A stretch of DNA of 64,000 bases from Flavobacterium reichenbachii (GCF_002217435.1 NZ_MUHF01000002.1:251450-315449), one strand, 5' to 3'; positions 25,417-35,326 are shown, counted from the first letter of the stretch. A program made the numbers and translations. Notes: generated by a model not told the origin, from the sequence alone.

Positions 25417-27201
25417 TTATTCAATTGTCATAGAACGAAGTTTGGTTCTGTAGGCTTCTAGAGCAATAGATTTAGAAATAAAACCGTAGTATTTGTCGTG
25501 TCGTAAAACGGGAAGAAATGCAGATTTTGAACTTTCGAATTTGCTCATTACAATTTCCATACTGTCGTTAGATAATATAGTAGCCGGAGGTATTTTCATG
25601 ACATCCTTTATCTGTGTGTATTTTACTCTGTAAGCATTAAATATTATTTCGCGGATATCATTAAAATGAACAATTCCCACCAAATCTTTTTCATTATTTA
25701 CAACAGCAAAAACCACTTGATTTGAATGCGAAATTAAATCGACAAGTTTGCTTAAATTTTCATCCGGATGAACGGTTAAATAATCGCACTGAATAATGGT
25801 ATCAATATCTAAAGTTGATAAAATATTAGAATCTTTATTACTCGTAAAAGCGTGTCCTTTTTTAGCAAGACCTTTTACATCAAGTGAATATTTTTCGAAT
25901 TTTTTAGAAATTGCAAAACTTATTGAAGAAACAATCATAAGCGGAATCATCAATCCGTAACCTCCTGTAATTTCCGCAATTAAGAATATTGCAGTAAGCG
26001 GGGCATGAAATAATCCGCTGAGAATTCCCGCCATTCCAACCATAGTAAAATTGCCAATAGGTAATTTTGATAAACCAGTCATACTGACGAATTTTGAGAA
26101 AAAATAACCCAGATAAGAACCTAAAAATAGAGAAGGAGCAAAGTTTCCTCCATTTCCTCCGCTTCCTATCGTAAGACCCGAGGCAAATACTTTTACCATC
26201 ATTGCTGCTCCTACAAACAGCAGCAATACCCAGTTATTATTTCTAAAATCTGCAAATAGTGTGTTGTCAAGTAATTTTCCAGGATCAGTTTCAGAAAGTG
26301 TTTTAATGCTTTCATAACCTTCGCCAAACAAGGTCGGAAATATAAAAATCAAAATGGCTAACAAAGATGAACCTAGTAAAGCTTTTTTGTAAGGTCCGAT
26401 TTCGAGTTTAGAAAAATAATGTTCAACTCTCTGAAAATTTCTAGAATAATAAATTGCGACAAGTCCTGTAAGAACACCTAAAATGACATAAAAAGGAATA
26501 TTACGGTAGTTAAAATCTTCTTGCGTTTTAAAACTCAATAGAATAGTTTCGTCTAACACAATGGCAGAAACCAAAGCACCTGTTGCTGCAGAAATCATGA
26601 TAGGAGTGAAGGCAGAAATACTAACATCTACCAACAAAACCTCAATCGCAAAAAGAACGCCTGCTATCGGAGCATTAAATGCTGCTGCGATTCCTGCTGC
26701 TACACCGCAGCCAATCATGAGGGTCCGGTCTTTATATGATAATTTGTAATTCTGAGCAAAATTAGAACCAAATGCAGCACCTGTAATTACGATGGGGCTT
26801 TCTAAACCTGCAGAACCTCCTAAACCAACTGTTAATGAGCTGGTAATGATCTGCGCATACATTTGCTTTTTCGGAATTATACTTGCTTTTTTAGCAACTG
26901 CATAAAGTATCTGTGAGGTTCCCTTTTGGATACTTCCGTTTAATACTTTTTTCACCACCAAAACCGTTAGAACAATACCAATAATAGGCAGAATACTGTT
27001 AATAAAACTTAGTTTTAAAATTCCGTTAATATAAGTAGCAAAAGAGAAAACGCTATGGGCAAAAGTTTTTAGAACGATTACGGCAAATGCGCATGAAATA
27101 CCGATTAAAACACTTGATAAAAAAATAAATTGCTTTGGCGTCATTAATGATTTAGCCAAAGCAATAATGCTTTCTAGTCTTCTGAAATATTTTTTTAGCA
27201 T
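25417..27201 (-). CDS. CLC-type chloride channel/antiporter with CBS domains
   Basis: A 594-residue inner-membrane protein of the CLC family. The ion-path motifs are present in modified form: GSAGLESP (equivalent of GREGP, keeping the gating Glu) and GSGGNGGNFAPSLFLG (equivalent of GxFAP). About ten hydrophobic segments fill residues 20-430. A pair of CBS domains follows (about 455-515 and 530-590: CDYLTVHPDENLSKLVDLI, VMKIPPATILSNDSMEIV), probably sensing adenine nucleotides. Retained gating Glu favours proton-coupled exchange over a channel, which is inference. Confidence 0.92.
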   Translation of the reverse strand: MLKKYFRRLESIIALAKSLMTPKQFIFLSSVLIGISCAFAVIVLKTFAHSVFSFATYINGILKLSFINSILPIIGIVLTVLVVKKVLNGSIQKGTSQILYAVAKKASIIPKKQMYAQIITSSLTVGLGGSAGLESPIVITGAAFGSNFAQNYKLSYKDRTLMIGCGVAAGIAAAFNAPIAGVLFAIEVLLVDVSISAFTPIMISAATGALVSAIVLDETILLSFKTQEDFNYRNIPFYVILGVLTGLVAIYYSRNFQRVEHYFSKLEIGPYKKALLGSSLLAILIFIFPTLFGEGYESIKTLSETDPGKLLDNTLFADFRNNNWVLLLFVGAAMMVKVFASGLTIGSGGNGGNFAPSLFLGSYLGYFFSKFVSMTGLSKLPIGNFTMVGMAGILSGLFHAPLTAIFLIAEITGGYGLMIPLMIVSSISFAISKKFEKYSLDVKGLAKKGHAFTSNKDSNILSTLDIDTIIQCDYLTVHPDENLSKLVDLISHSNQVVFAVVNNEKDLVGIVHFNDIREIIFNAYRVKYTQIKDVMKIPPATILSNDSMEIVMSKFESSKSAFLPVLRHDKYYGFISKSIALEAYRTKLRSMTIE

Positions 27202-27280
27202 TCTGTTTTAAAAAATTATGGATTGCAAATTTAGCCTTTTATTCCATAAAGTTAAGCTAATAATAGTTCTTATAAAAAAA

Positions 27281-28432
27281 TTAGTCGACTAAAGACGCTG
27301 CGTGCTTGGCGACAATTCCAAAATTGTATCCTTGAGCGACATCAAATCCGGCATAATTAACAGCGATAAGCTGACCACATTCATTAAATACAGGAGATCC
27401 GCTTGCTCCATGAGTAGAAGTAACGTTATATTGAATGCTTACGCCATCAGATTCTTTATTTATCTGACCTTCATACACTTGAACTTTTATACCGCTTCGT
27501 GTATTGGCAAGCGTCATTCCCATTGGGTAACCTATCAAAATAGCATTTGTTCCCGGCTTAATTTTAGAATCATCCGTTATGGCAGTATCTAAATCAACAA
27601 TATTACGTACAGATCCCGGTAATGTTTCGCTTACTAGTTGTAATACAGCTACATCAACTTCACTTCCGTCAGCAATTTTATAGACTTTACATTTAAGCCA
27701 ATCTTCTTTAGAACCATGAAGTGCAACGCTTATTTCAACCGATTTTGAAGTTATTGTAATATCATCTGTACTTACATATTTTATTTCTTTTGCCGGAGCA
27801 GCTTCAACTGTAGTGCTTTCTGCAGCTTCAGTATTATCGTTTGCAGCTACAACGGTCGCAGAAGAATCTACAGCACTCGCCGCAGCTTGAGCCGTTTCTT
27901 CATATTCACCATCACCTTCTCCTTCACCTTCTTCAGCATAATAATTGTCCCAGTTTTTTTCAAGAAAAGTTTTGTAATCACGTTCATTTATAGAATCAGG
28001 TAAAATACCAGCAATATGTTCTTTTAAATAATCAAAAGAAGAAGGAACGTTTTTGTCTTCACCGTACAGCCAAGGTTCGGCAACATGATGATTGGTTACT
28101 ATTTTTGCATCTTCAGAAACGAAAAATCCTGTTCCTGATATTGTTTTTTCTTCCAGATTGCTGTCATCAACTTCTAATTGAAAAGGTTTAGATCCTTTTA
28201 TAGAAATTTCGACAGTATAAGTATGTTTTACTAAAACTACAGCATCTTTATATTTCTCGTAGATTTCGGTTTGTCCATTTAGACATATTGCTTCCTTTTT
28301 ATTATACTTGGCCCAAATTTTAGGAATAAAAATAAATCCAAGTACTCCAACAATAGCTATTGCAACTCCGATTTTTATATTTCTTGACTTTTTATTTGGT
28401 TGTTTTTCTTCTGAAAAAGATTCTTCCGACAT
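27281..28432 (-). CDS. Membrane-anchored trypsin-like serine protease
   Basis: A 383-residue protein with one membrane helix (about 20-38) and a chymotrypsin-fold domain. The catalytic triad is visible as His116 in TNHHVAEP, Asp in GSEVDVAVLQL, and Ser in THGASGSPVFNECGQ. There is no PDZ domain, unlike DegP/HtrA. Between His and Asp lies an extra low-complexity stretch of about 50 residues, rich in Glu, Gly and Ala (AEEGEGEGDGEYEETAQAAA onward). The N-terminus is cytosolic and the protease domain probably periplasmic. Substrate unknown. Confidence 0.8.
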   Translation of the reverse strand: MSEESFSEEKQPNKKSRNIKIGVAIAIVGVLGFIFIPKIWAKYNKKEAICLNGQTEIYEKYKDAVVLVKHTYTVEISIKGSKPFQLEVDDSNLEEKTISGTGFFVSEDAKIVTNHHVAEPWLYGEDKNVPSSFDYLKEHIAGILPDSINERDYKTFLEKNWDNYYAEEGEGEGDGEYEETAQAAASAVDSSATVVAANDNTEAAESTTVEAAPAKEIKYVSTDDITITSKSVEISVALHGSKEDWLKCKVYKIADGSEVDVAVLQLVSETLPGSVRNIVDLDTAITDDSKIKPGTNAILIGYPMGMTLANTRSGIKVQVYEGQINKESDGVSIQYNVTSTHGASGSPVFNECGQLIAVNYAGFDVAQGYNFGIVAKHAASLVD

Positions 28433-28544
28433 ATAGTTTTTTTTAGTTTCGGGGCAAATTTAGTAAAAAAAATACTCCATTTATTTAAAAAAAAATATGT
28501 TAAAATTATATTTTGTAAGTAGTTTTTAGTCAGGTTATTAAGTG

Positions 28545-30227
28545 CTAAAATCCAACAGCTTTGTCATCGCCTCTAAAGTCGGCTCCACCCTCAAGATTAT
28601 TATTTGGTAAAACGAGAATTGCATCTACTTTACCAATTATAGGAGTTGCTTTTTCGTTAATCAAATAATTTTTTGCTTTTAGTCTTTCTATCGTTTTTGC
28701 ATCAAAAGTATCGGGCTCAAAAGTAATAAGATCAGGAAGCCACTGATGATGAAAACGAGGAGCATTTACAGCTTCCTGCATGCTAAAATTATATTCGTAA
28801 ACATTTAGAATAGTCTGCAATACAGAAGTAATAATTGTAGAACCTCCCGGCGTTCCTACTACCATAAAAAGTTTGCCGTTTTTTTCTACAATTGTTGGAG
28901 TCATAGAGCTTAACATTCGCTTTTGCGGTGCAATACTGTTGGCTTCATTTCCAACTAAACCAAACATATTCGGAGAACCGGGTTTGGCACTAAAATCATC
29001 CATTTCATTATTCAAAAAGAAACCCAGCTCATCACAATAATATTTAGAACCATAACCGTCGTTAAGAGTTGTAGTTGCAGCAACCGCGTTTCCGAATTGG
29101 TCCACAATAGAATAATGTGTTGTTTCAGTACTTTCGTTATAATTTACTTTTCCTTCTTTTATTTCTGATGATAAACTGGCTTTTTCAACATTAAAAGACG
29201 ACATTCTGTTTTTTAAATAAGCATCTGCCAAAAGTTCATTTATCGGAATTTTTACAAAATCGGGATCACCCAAAAAATAACTTCTGTCGGCATACGCTCT
29301 TCTTTCGGCTTCGACAATTACCTGAATCGATTTATCTGAATTATGACCTAATTTAGATAAATCATAAGGTTCAATCATTTTTAATATTTGAGCCAGACAG
29401 ATACCACCGCTGCTTGGAGGCGACATCGAGGTAATTTTTAAATCCTTATAAGTAAATTGAAGTGGATTTCTCCATTTTGCTTCATATTTGGCCAAATCTT
29501 GAAGCGTAATAATACCACCTTTTTCTTTAAGATATTGTACAAGAATTTTGGCAGTCTTTCCTTTGTAAAATTCATTTCTTCCATTTTTTTGAATTCTTTT
29601 TAAAGTATTCGCTAAAGCGGCATATTTAATAGTATCGTTTTCTTTAAAAATTCTCGACGCATCAGAAGATTCACCATTTATTTTTACAATACTTTCATGA
29701 TAATCCTTTAAACTTTTTTCTTGTTTTTTAGTAACAATAACACCTCTTTCTGCAAGTGCAATTACAGGTTTCAAAATTTCAGACATGGGCATTGATCCCA
29801 GTTTTTTATGTACTGCAAAAACGCCTGCAATAGTTCCCGGAACACCAACAGCCAAAGCAGTAGCAGTACTTTTTCCTTTAATTACGTTTCCGTCTTTGTC
29901 CAAAAACATATCTTTTGTGGCAGCCAAAGGTGCTTTTTCGCGATAATCTAATGATCCGACTTCACCGTTTGCTTTTCGGTAAACCATAAAACCGCCTCCA
30001 CCAATATTTCCAGCAAACGGAAATGCAACAGCCAAAGCCAGTTCTGTGCCCACCATAGCATCAAACGCATTACCGCCTTTTTTCATGATATCTGCTCCAA
30101 TTTTTGAAGCTTCTTCGCGTGCAGAGACTACCATAGCTTTGGTAACCACCAAACCAGTAGGTTTTGGAGTTTGCTGTGAGAAACCATAAGCCGAAATAAA
30201 ACAAAGTAAAATGGTAATTTTTTTCAT
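28545..30227 (-). CDS. ggt: Gamma-glutamyltranspeptidase
   Basis: A 560-residue Ntn-hydrolase precursor, exported by the signal peptide MKKITILLCFISAYGFSQ. It cleaves glutathione and related gamma-glutamyl compounds in the periplasm. The self-cleavage/catalytic Thr is the first T of TTHYSIVDQFGNAVAATTTL, and the large/small subunit border lies just before it. Glycine motif GTPGGSTIITSVLQ and REKAP fit the family. The ATG at 30227 opens directly on the signal peptide; the longer form would need TTG at 30257. Confidence 0.94.
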   Translation of the reverse strand: MKKITILLCFISAYGFSQQTPKPTGLVVTKAMVVSAREEASKIGADIMKKGGNAFDAMVGTELALAVAFPFAGNIGGGGFMVYRKANGEVGSLDYREKAPLAATKDMFLDKDGNVIKGKSTATALAVGVPGTIAGVFAVHKKLGSMPMSEILKPVIALAERGVIVTKKQEKSLKDYHESIVKINGESSDASRIFKENDTIKYAALANTLKRIQKNGRNEFYKGKTAKILVQYLKEKGGIITLQDLAKYEAKWRNPLQFTYKDLKITSMSPPSSGGICLAQILKMIEPYDLSKLGHNSDKSIQVIVEAERRAYADRSYFLGDPDFVKIPINELLADAYLKNRMSSFNVEKASLSSEIKEGKVNYNESTETTHYSIVDQFGNAVAATTTLNDGYGSKYYCDELGFFLNNEMDDFSAKPGSPNMFGLVGNEANSIAPQKRMLSSMTPTIVEKNGKLFMVVGTPGGSTIITSVLQTILNVYEYNFSMQEAVNAPRFHHQWLPDLITFEPDTFDAKTIERLKAKNYLINEKATPIIGKVDAILVLPNNNLEGGADFRGDDKAVGF

Positions 30228-30263
30228 AGCAGAAATAGTTTTAGTCTTTATAAACAAATTGAT

Positions 30264-30848
30264 TTATAAAGAAAGGAGTTTTGATTTTGCTTGTTTCTGA
30301 ATGTCTTCAAAAAAAAGTGTAAATTCTTGTTCAAATTCGGTATAAAATTCTTTTAACTCTTCGCTGGCAAACTGCATTCTGGAAGCATTTTTTGATCTCC
30401 TGTCCATCTGAGTTAAAATCTGATGAATTCCTTCGACAGTTCTATAGCTTAAAAGCCAGTTTCTCTGAATCATATACGGCATTATATCCTGAGTTCTCTC
30501 AGTTAAAATATCGTAATTTTCGTGAAGCGAACGATAAAACCTATTAATGAAACTTTCGAGTTTTTCGTCTGAATAATTGCTCCAGTTTTTTGCTAGAAAA
30601 TGGTCGTACAAAATATCGACAATTACACCTGCATAATGATGGTATTTTTCGTGCAGCCTTTTGGTGCTTTGTCTAAAAATATCGTGAGAATCAGTATACG
30701 TGTCAATAAAACGATGCAGTAAAATTCCTTTCTGGATATCTTGAGGAAAATGTTCAAAATGTTTTCCTCGAATACCATCGGCCATAAAATTGCCAATTTT
30801 GATTAAATCATTTTCACCAGAAAGATATATATGGGCTAGGAAGTTCAT
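30264..30848 (-). CDS. acpH: Acyl carrier protein phosphodiesterase
   Basis: A 194-residue HD-fold-like protein beginning MNFLAHIYLSGENDLIKIGNFMADG, the signature start of AcpH (DUF479). AcpH removes the phosphopantetheine arm from holo-ACP. Conserved metal-binding positions are suggested by FLAH, NFMADG, HRFIDTYTDSH and VDILYDHFLAKNW. It lies upstream of ggt with a 36-base gap and may be cotranscribed with it. Confidence 0.9.
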   Translation of the reverse strand: MNFLAHIYLSGENDLIKIGNFMADGIRGKHFEHFPQDIQKGILLHRFIDTYTDSHDIFRQSTKRLHEKYHHYAGVIVDILYDHFLAKNWSNYSDEKLESFINRFYRSLHENYDILTERTQDIMPYMIQRNWLLSYRTVEGIHQILTQMDRRSKNASRMQFASEELKEFYTEFEQEFTLFFEDIQKQAKSKLLSL

Positions 30849-31164
30849 TTTTTTGAGATTCTAAGGTTCTGAGATGCTAAGGTTCTGAGTTTTTTGAGAT
30901 ACTAAATTCCTAAGATGCTAAGACACTAAGTTGTTTTTAGTAAAAGTATGAAAACTTTTTCACATCGTTTTTAGTGAACGATAAAAATCAAAAGTCGGAA
31001 TGTGCCTTTAAACACAAAGAAAAAACTTTTAGGCCTTGATTTGCATTGATGGGTATAGCTTTAATTTAATATTTAAAACCTTAGCAGCTTAGTATCTTAG
31101 TACCTTAGCAACTTTTTTTAAAAAATCTTACCACCTTAGTTACCCAGAACCGTAGTAACTTTTT
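30849..31164. repeat. Gene-free gap made of CTAAG-type repeats
   Basis: Between the divergent acpH and glmM genes. The left part (about 30858-30935) repeats phrases such as CTAAGGTTCTGAGATG. The right part (about 31078-31125) carries complementary phrases (CTTAGCAGCTTAGTATCTTAG), so the whole can fold on itself. The units are irregular and lack unique spacers. No ORF. Confidence 0.55.
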
Positions 31165-31172
31165 TATATTTG
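31165..31172 (+). promoter_or_regulatory. -7 box of glmM
   Basis: TATATTTG, exact TAnnTTTG match, 27 bases before the glmM ATG. Confidence 0.6.
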
Positions 31173-31199
31173 TAGTAAAAATAACCCTAACTCACAAAA

Positions 31200-32588
31200 A
31201 TGACTTTAATAAAATCAATTTCGGGAATTCGTGGAACTATCGGTGGAAAAGTTGGAGATAACCTGACTCCGGTTGATGCAGTAAAATTTGCATCGGCGTA
31301 CGGAACCTTTTTAAAAAATAATACTTCAAAAGATAAATTAACAGTTGTTATTGGTCGTGATGCCAGAATTTCCGGACCAATGATTCATAACCTGGTGGTA
31401 AATACTTTAATTGGTTTAGGAATTAATGTAATTGATCTTGGTCTTTCTACAACGCCGACTGTAGAAATTGCTGTGCCTTTAGAAAAAGCAGACGGCGGTA
31501 TCATTTTAACTGCTTCTCATAATCCGAAACAATGGAACGCTCTAAAATTACTAAATGAAAAAGGTGAATTTTTAAGCGGTGCAGAAGGAGCTAAAATTCT
31601 TGAAATTGCAGAGGCAGAAGCTTTTGACTTTTCTGATGTTGATAATCTGGGCGAAATCACGATAAACGATGCTTATATGGATATCCATATTGACGAAGTT
31701 TTAAATCTGCCTTTGGTAGATATTGAAGCCGTAAAAGCGGCTAAATTTAAAGTGGTTGTTGATGGCGTAAATTCTTCTGGTGGAATCATTATACCAAAAT
31801 TACTGGAATTAATGGGTGTTGAAGTTGTGAAATTGTACTGTGAACCAAACGGACATTTCCCTCATAATCCGGAGCCATTAAAAGAGCATCTGACTGATAT
31901 TTCTGAATTGGTTGTAAAAGAAGGTGCTCATTTAGGAGTTGTAGTTGATCCGGATGTTGATCGCTTGGCTTTTATCAGCGAAGACGGAGAAATGTTTGGA
32001 GAAGAATATACATTAGTGGCTTGTGCCGATTATGTTTTGAGCAAAACTCCGGGAAATACAGTTTCAAATATGTCTTCTTCACGTGCCTTGCGTGACGTAA
32101 CAGTGGGACACAAAGGAAATTACGAAGCCAGCGCAGTAGGTGAGGTGAATGTAGTTGAATTGATGAAAAAAAATAATGCTATTATTGGCGGTGAAGGTAA
32201 TGGCGGAATCATCTATCCTGAATCTCATTATGGCCGTGATAGTTTGGTTGGAGTAGCTTTATTCCTGACACATTTAGCGAATAAAAAGATGTCGGTTTCT
32301 GCTTTGCGTGCTTCTTATCCAGAGTATTATATGAGCAAAAATAAAATTGAATTAACCCCTCAAATTGATGTTGATGCCATTTTAGCGGCAATGACTGAGA
32401 AATACAAAAACGAAGAAATTTCGACAATTGACGGTGTAAAAATTGATTTTGCTGCAGAATGGGTACATTTAAGAAAATCGAATACAGAACCAATTATCAG
32501 AATATATACTGAAGCTCCGTCTCAGGAAAAAGCAGATGTTTTGGCACTGCGAATTATTGACGAAATAAAAGTAATTGCTGGAATTTAA
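31200..32588 (+). CDS. glmM: Phosphoglucosamine mutase
   Basis: A 462-residue alpha-D-phosphohexomutase. Phosphoserine site is Ser106 in TASHNPKQW, the metal loop is DPDVDRLAF, the sugar-binding loop GEGNGGIIYPE, and the phosphate-binding loop RKSNTEPIIRIYTEA. GlmM makes glucosamine-1-phosphate for peptidoglycan and lipopolysaccharide. Length and loops fit the Bacteroidota GlmM group, but a phosphomannomutase/phosphoglucomutase activity cannot be excluded by sequence alone. Confidence 0.85.
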   Translation: MTLIKSISGIRGTIGGKVGDNLTPVDAVKFASAYGTFLKNNTSKDKLTVVIGRDARISGPMIHNLVVNTLIGLGINVIDLGLSTTPTVEIAVPLEKADGGIILTASHNPKQWNALKLLNEKGEFLSGAEGAKILEIAEAEAFDFSDVDNLGEITINDAYMDIHIDEVLNLPLVDIEAVKAAKFKVVVDGVNSSGGIIIPKLLELMGVEVVKLYCEPNGHFPHNPEPLKEHLTDISELVVKEGAHLGVVVDPDVDRLAFISEDGEMFGEEYTLVACADYVLSKTPGNTVSNMSSSRALRDVTVGHKGNYEASAVGEVNVVELMKKNNAIIGGEGNGGIIYPESHYGRDSLVGVALFLTHLANKKMSVSALRASYPEYYMSKNKIELTPQIDVDAILAAMTEKYKNEEISTIDGVKIDFAAEWVHLRKSNTEPIIRIYTEAPSQEKADVLALRIIDEIKVIAGI

Positions 32589-32605
32589 TTCTCAGTAAAA
32601 TTCAT

Positions 32606-32641
32606 AAAAAACTCTTTCATTATTTGAAAGAGTTTTTTTTT
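32606..32641 (+). terminator. Terminator of glmM
   Basis: AAAAACTCTTTCA pairs with TGAAAGAGTTTTT around a 5-base loop and is followed by T. The A run on the left also allows function for the convergent GH128 gene. Confidence 0.85.
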
Positions 32642-32657
32642 GAAATGAAGTTTTAAT

Positions 32658-34139
32658 TTAATTTTTAATGATTTTAATTGACTTTTCTACCGAGCCGTAA
32701 GAAGCTTTTATAATATAAACTCCTTTAGAAAGTTTGTCTCCAATTTTAATATCCTCATTTGTAGAATAGCTGTCAAAACTATTTATCAGAGCTCCTTTTA
32801 AGTCTATAATTTTTACAGTCAGTGGTTCTGAGAATTCGGATTTAACATGAAGTATAGATTCATTTTTTATTGGATTCGGATAAACTGTAAGGCTGTTTTT
32901 TTCGAATTCAGAATCATGAACGCCTAAATTTGCTGCGGTAACAGTAATGTAATTAAAATTCATATCATTTGATTTGAAAAGAATCTTAAGATAAACTTCG
33001 CCTTTGGGCAGAACAATCCCATTTACCATTTTATCTGTATAAGTCTGCCAGCCTCCAGTTGCCGGAAAAGTCTCGTCTGTTTTAACTTTTACTCCGTTTA
33101 CAAGAATGTCAAATTTGCCTGAAATTGCCGGAGCAGCCACTCTAAAATTCAAATTATAGCTCCCCGCATCTGCAACATTCAGCATAAACTCATTCCAGTC
33201 TCCTGCGTTTATCAAGCCTACATTTTGTCCTGTATCAGAATCTGTTGTAGTTTGAAGCGTTGTGCCTTTTCTTCGATAATGCTTGTTAGCATTTATTTTT
33301 CCGGGAATATTTATTTTTTTAGAAGTATAAGAAGTATTAACATATTCTTTCCCGATAGGGTTTAAAACGCCGCTTTGCGGACTTAAAAGCTGTCCTTCGA
33401 GCATATCAATCCAATCTGCCTGAACTCTGCCGGAAAACCATGAATAGCGATAGATATCAGGATCATTTTCAAAACCGGTTATAATCTCTTTCATAAATGC
33501 AGTTTTTTCTGCAGCGCTTTGAATCACTCTGTTTGCAAATTCAGTTACCCATATCGGACGATTAAAACTTTTAAGATTTCCAGTTACACCAAGTACAGAA
33601 CCTGCCGTACTATCATACGTGTGAAAAGCGATATAATCGACCTTGCAGTTTGGACATAAAAGAAAAAACTGATTGTGCCAGGCAACTGGATCGCTGTAAC
33701 CGCCATAATTATTCGGGCCGTTGTAAGCAGGAGAAGCACTTACAATTTCTAGATTTTTTGCAGCCGCGATTTTTTCTACATTCGCCCACGCATTTACTGC
33801 TTCCTGAGGCGTTAATCTTGCTCCATCATTAAAATTGGGTTCATTAAAAGCTAATAAATATTTAGCTCCCGGTTTTATATTGCTTATAAAAGTCTGTACT
33901 TCTGCATCAGTGATTTTACCCCAAACCATTGGCACAAATTCAACTCCCAAAGATTCATAATCGGCATTTACTTCTGTATCGGGTTGTGGCGACCAGTTGT
34001 ACCACCAGGAAACTCCGGGCTTTAATGCCAGCAAATCTGCTTTAGAATGATATCCGTAAGCAATACCGCGTTTTGGACTTTGAGCAGAAACAATAAAAGT
34101 GAACAATAATAAATTAGTATAAAGTACTTTATTGATCAT
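32658..34139 (-). CDS. Secreted GH128-type glucanase with CBM6 and T9SS sorting domain
   Basis: A 493-residue secreted protein with three parts after a signal peptide ending VSAQ. Residues about 22-265 match the Glyco_hydro_cc (asl1-like, GH128) fold: RGIAYGYHSKADL, SWWYNWSP, FVPMVWGK, LLAFNEPNFNDGA (acid/base Glu in NEPN) and PIWVTEFANR (nucleophile Glu). GH128 enzymes hydrolyse beta-1,3-glucan. Residues about 285-400 resemble a CBM6 lectin module (GDWNEFMLNVADAGSYNLNF). The last 80 residues, from LTVYPNPIKNES to the C-terminus, form a type A sorting signal for type IX secretion. Confidence 0.85.
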   Translation of the reverse strand: MINKVLYTNLLLFTFIVSAQSPKRGIAYGYHSKADLLALKPGVSWWYNWSPQPDTEVNADYESLGVEFVPMVWGKITDAEVQTFISNIKPGAKYLLAFNEPNFNDGARLTPQEAVNAWANVEKIAAAKNLEIVSASPAYNGPNNYGGYSDPVAWHNQFFLLCPNCKVDYIAFHTYDSTAGSVLGVTGNLKSFNRPIWVTEFANRVIQSAAEKTAFMKEIITGFENDPDIYRYSWFSGRVQADWIDMLEGQLLSPQSGVLNPIGKEYVNTSYTSKKINIPGKINANKHYRRKGTTLQTTTDSDTGQNVGLINAGDWNEFMLNVADAGSYNLNFRVAAPAISGKFDILVNGVKVKTDETFPATGGWQTYTDKMVNGIVLPKGEVYLKILFKSNDMNFNYITVTAANLGVHDSEFEKNSLTVYPNPIKNESILHVKSEFSEPLTVKIIDLKGALINSFDSYSTNEDIKIGDKLSKGVYIIKASYGSVEKSIKIIKN

Positions 34140-34298
34140 GGTTAATGATTTTGATTTAGTTTGTTTTATAGAAATTATAACACGTCAAATATATAAGGTT
34201 TACTCTTTATCATATTAAAAAAAATCATTACAAAAACCCATCAAAATATTTTTTAGAATATCAGAAAGTATTTGTCTCTAAATTGAACTTTCATTAAA

Positions 34299-34335
34299 TA
34301 AAAAAGTCTGAAAAACAAAACTGCTTTTCAGACTT
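34299..34335 (-). terminator. Terminator of the LpxL-like gene
   Basis: AAGTCTGAAAA (34304-34314) pairs with TTTTCAGACTT (34325-34335); on the minus strand a T run follows. It starts 4 bases past the stop. Confidence 0.8.
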
Positions 34336-34339
34336 ATAA

Positions 34340-35215
34340 TTATTTTTGAACTCTGTGTTTCCATCTTTTATGTGTCCATAAATAGAATTCGGGAGCTTCC
34401 AGAATTTGTTTTTCGACTTCATGTAAATACATTTCTGTAATTTTAAAATCATCATATTCTCTGGGATTATCTGCAATCGGAATAAAAGACGCTTCGTAAT
34501 ATCCTCGTTTCACTTTTTTTACTTTAAAGAAAATAACGCTTAAATCATATTTCTTTGCCAGCATCTCAGATCCTGTGTGTACTGGAACTTCAATTCCCAT
34601 AAAAGTACTCGAATGAAAGATTCGGTCCAGTTTTGGTGACTGGTCGCTCGCAAGACCGTAAAGACTTAAAATTCCGTTTCTTTGGTTCTGTGCCATCAGC
34701 GGAATAGTTTTTCTGGTTTCCACTAATTCAGTATTGTATTTAGAGCGGATTTTTCGAACTAATTTATCAAAATAAGGATTCGCAATCTTTTTGTAAACAG
34801 CAATTCCTTTAAATTTTAGTTTTGTATTAATGGTAAGAATCCACTCAAAGCTGGCATAATGTGAAGTAACCAAAATAGCGCTTCTGCCTCTTTTTTCGTA
34901 TTCCTGAATAACTTCGAGATTGGTAATAGCAAATCTTCTGTCCATTTCTTCAGCAGACATGCTCATTGTTTTAATCATCTCGAGAAACATATCGCACATG
35001 TGCTGGTAAAATTTCTTTTCTATCACTTTTCTTTCAGCATCACTTAAATGAGGCAGAGCCAAAGTAAGATTTTCTCTAACCACTTTTCTTCTATATCCTA
35101 AAACATAATATACCAGAAAGAATATAAAATCTGAAAACCAATAGAAAATTCGGAAAGGGAGTATAGAGATAAGCCATAAAATTGGGTAGGCTAATATATA
35201 AACAAGAAACTGCAT
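34340..35215 (-). CDS. Lipid A biosynthesis (KDO)2-lipid IVA acyltransferase-like protein
   Basis: A 291-residue membrane-associated acyltransferase of the LpxL/HtrB family, which adds secondary acyl chains to lipid A. One N-terminal membrane helix (about 3-24) is followed by the catalytic HX4E motif in VTSHYASFEW. The substrate-phosphate site ASDQSPKL and the FMGIEVPVHTGSEMLAKKY segment are also typical. I chose the ATG at 35215; the longer form would need TTG at 35242 and would start inside the promoter. It is probably a single gene. Confidence 0.88.
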   Translation of the reverse strand: MQFLVYILAYPILWLISILPFRIFYWFSDFIFFLVYYVLGYRRKVVRENLTLALPHLSDAERKVIEKKFYQHMCDMFLEMIKTMSMSAEEMDRRFAITNLEVIQEYEKRGRSAILVTSHYASFEWILTINTKLKFKGIAVYKKIANPYFDKLVRKIRSKYNTELVETRKTIPLMAQNQRNGILSLYGLASDQSPKLDRIFHSSTFMGIEVPVHTGSEMLAKKYDLSVIFFKVKKVKRGYYEASFIPIADNPREYDDFKITEMYLHEVEKQILEAPEFYLWTHKRWKHRVQK

Positions 35216-35228
35216 GAATTTTTTTTTA

Positions 35229-35236
35229 CAAATATA
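35229..35236 (-). promoter_or_regulatory. -7 box of the LpxL-like gene
   Basis: On the minus strand TATATTTG, 13 bases before the chosen ATG. Its position inside the longer reading frame supports the shorter start. Confidence 0.55.
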
Positions 35237-35326
35237 AAGCAAAAATCGATAGTGATTGATATTTTGGGTTTTTCCTAACTTATGCCCGATATTGATTATA
35301 TTTACAATTCAAATTAAATATTATAT

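Noticed and set aside
30849..31164. Repeated CTAAG/CTTAG phrases resembling a CRISPR array
   Set aside because: Units vary in length and sequence, are not separated by unique spacers of constant size, and no cas gene is present.
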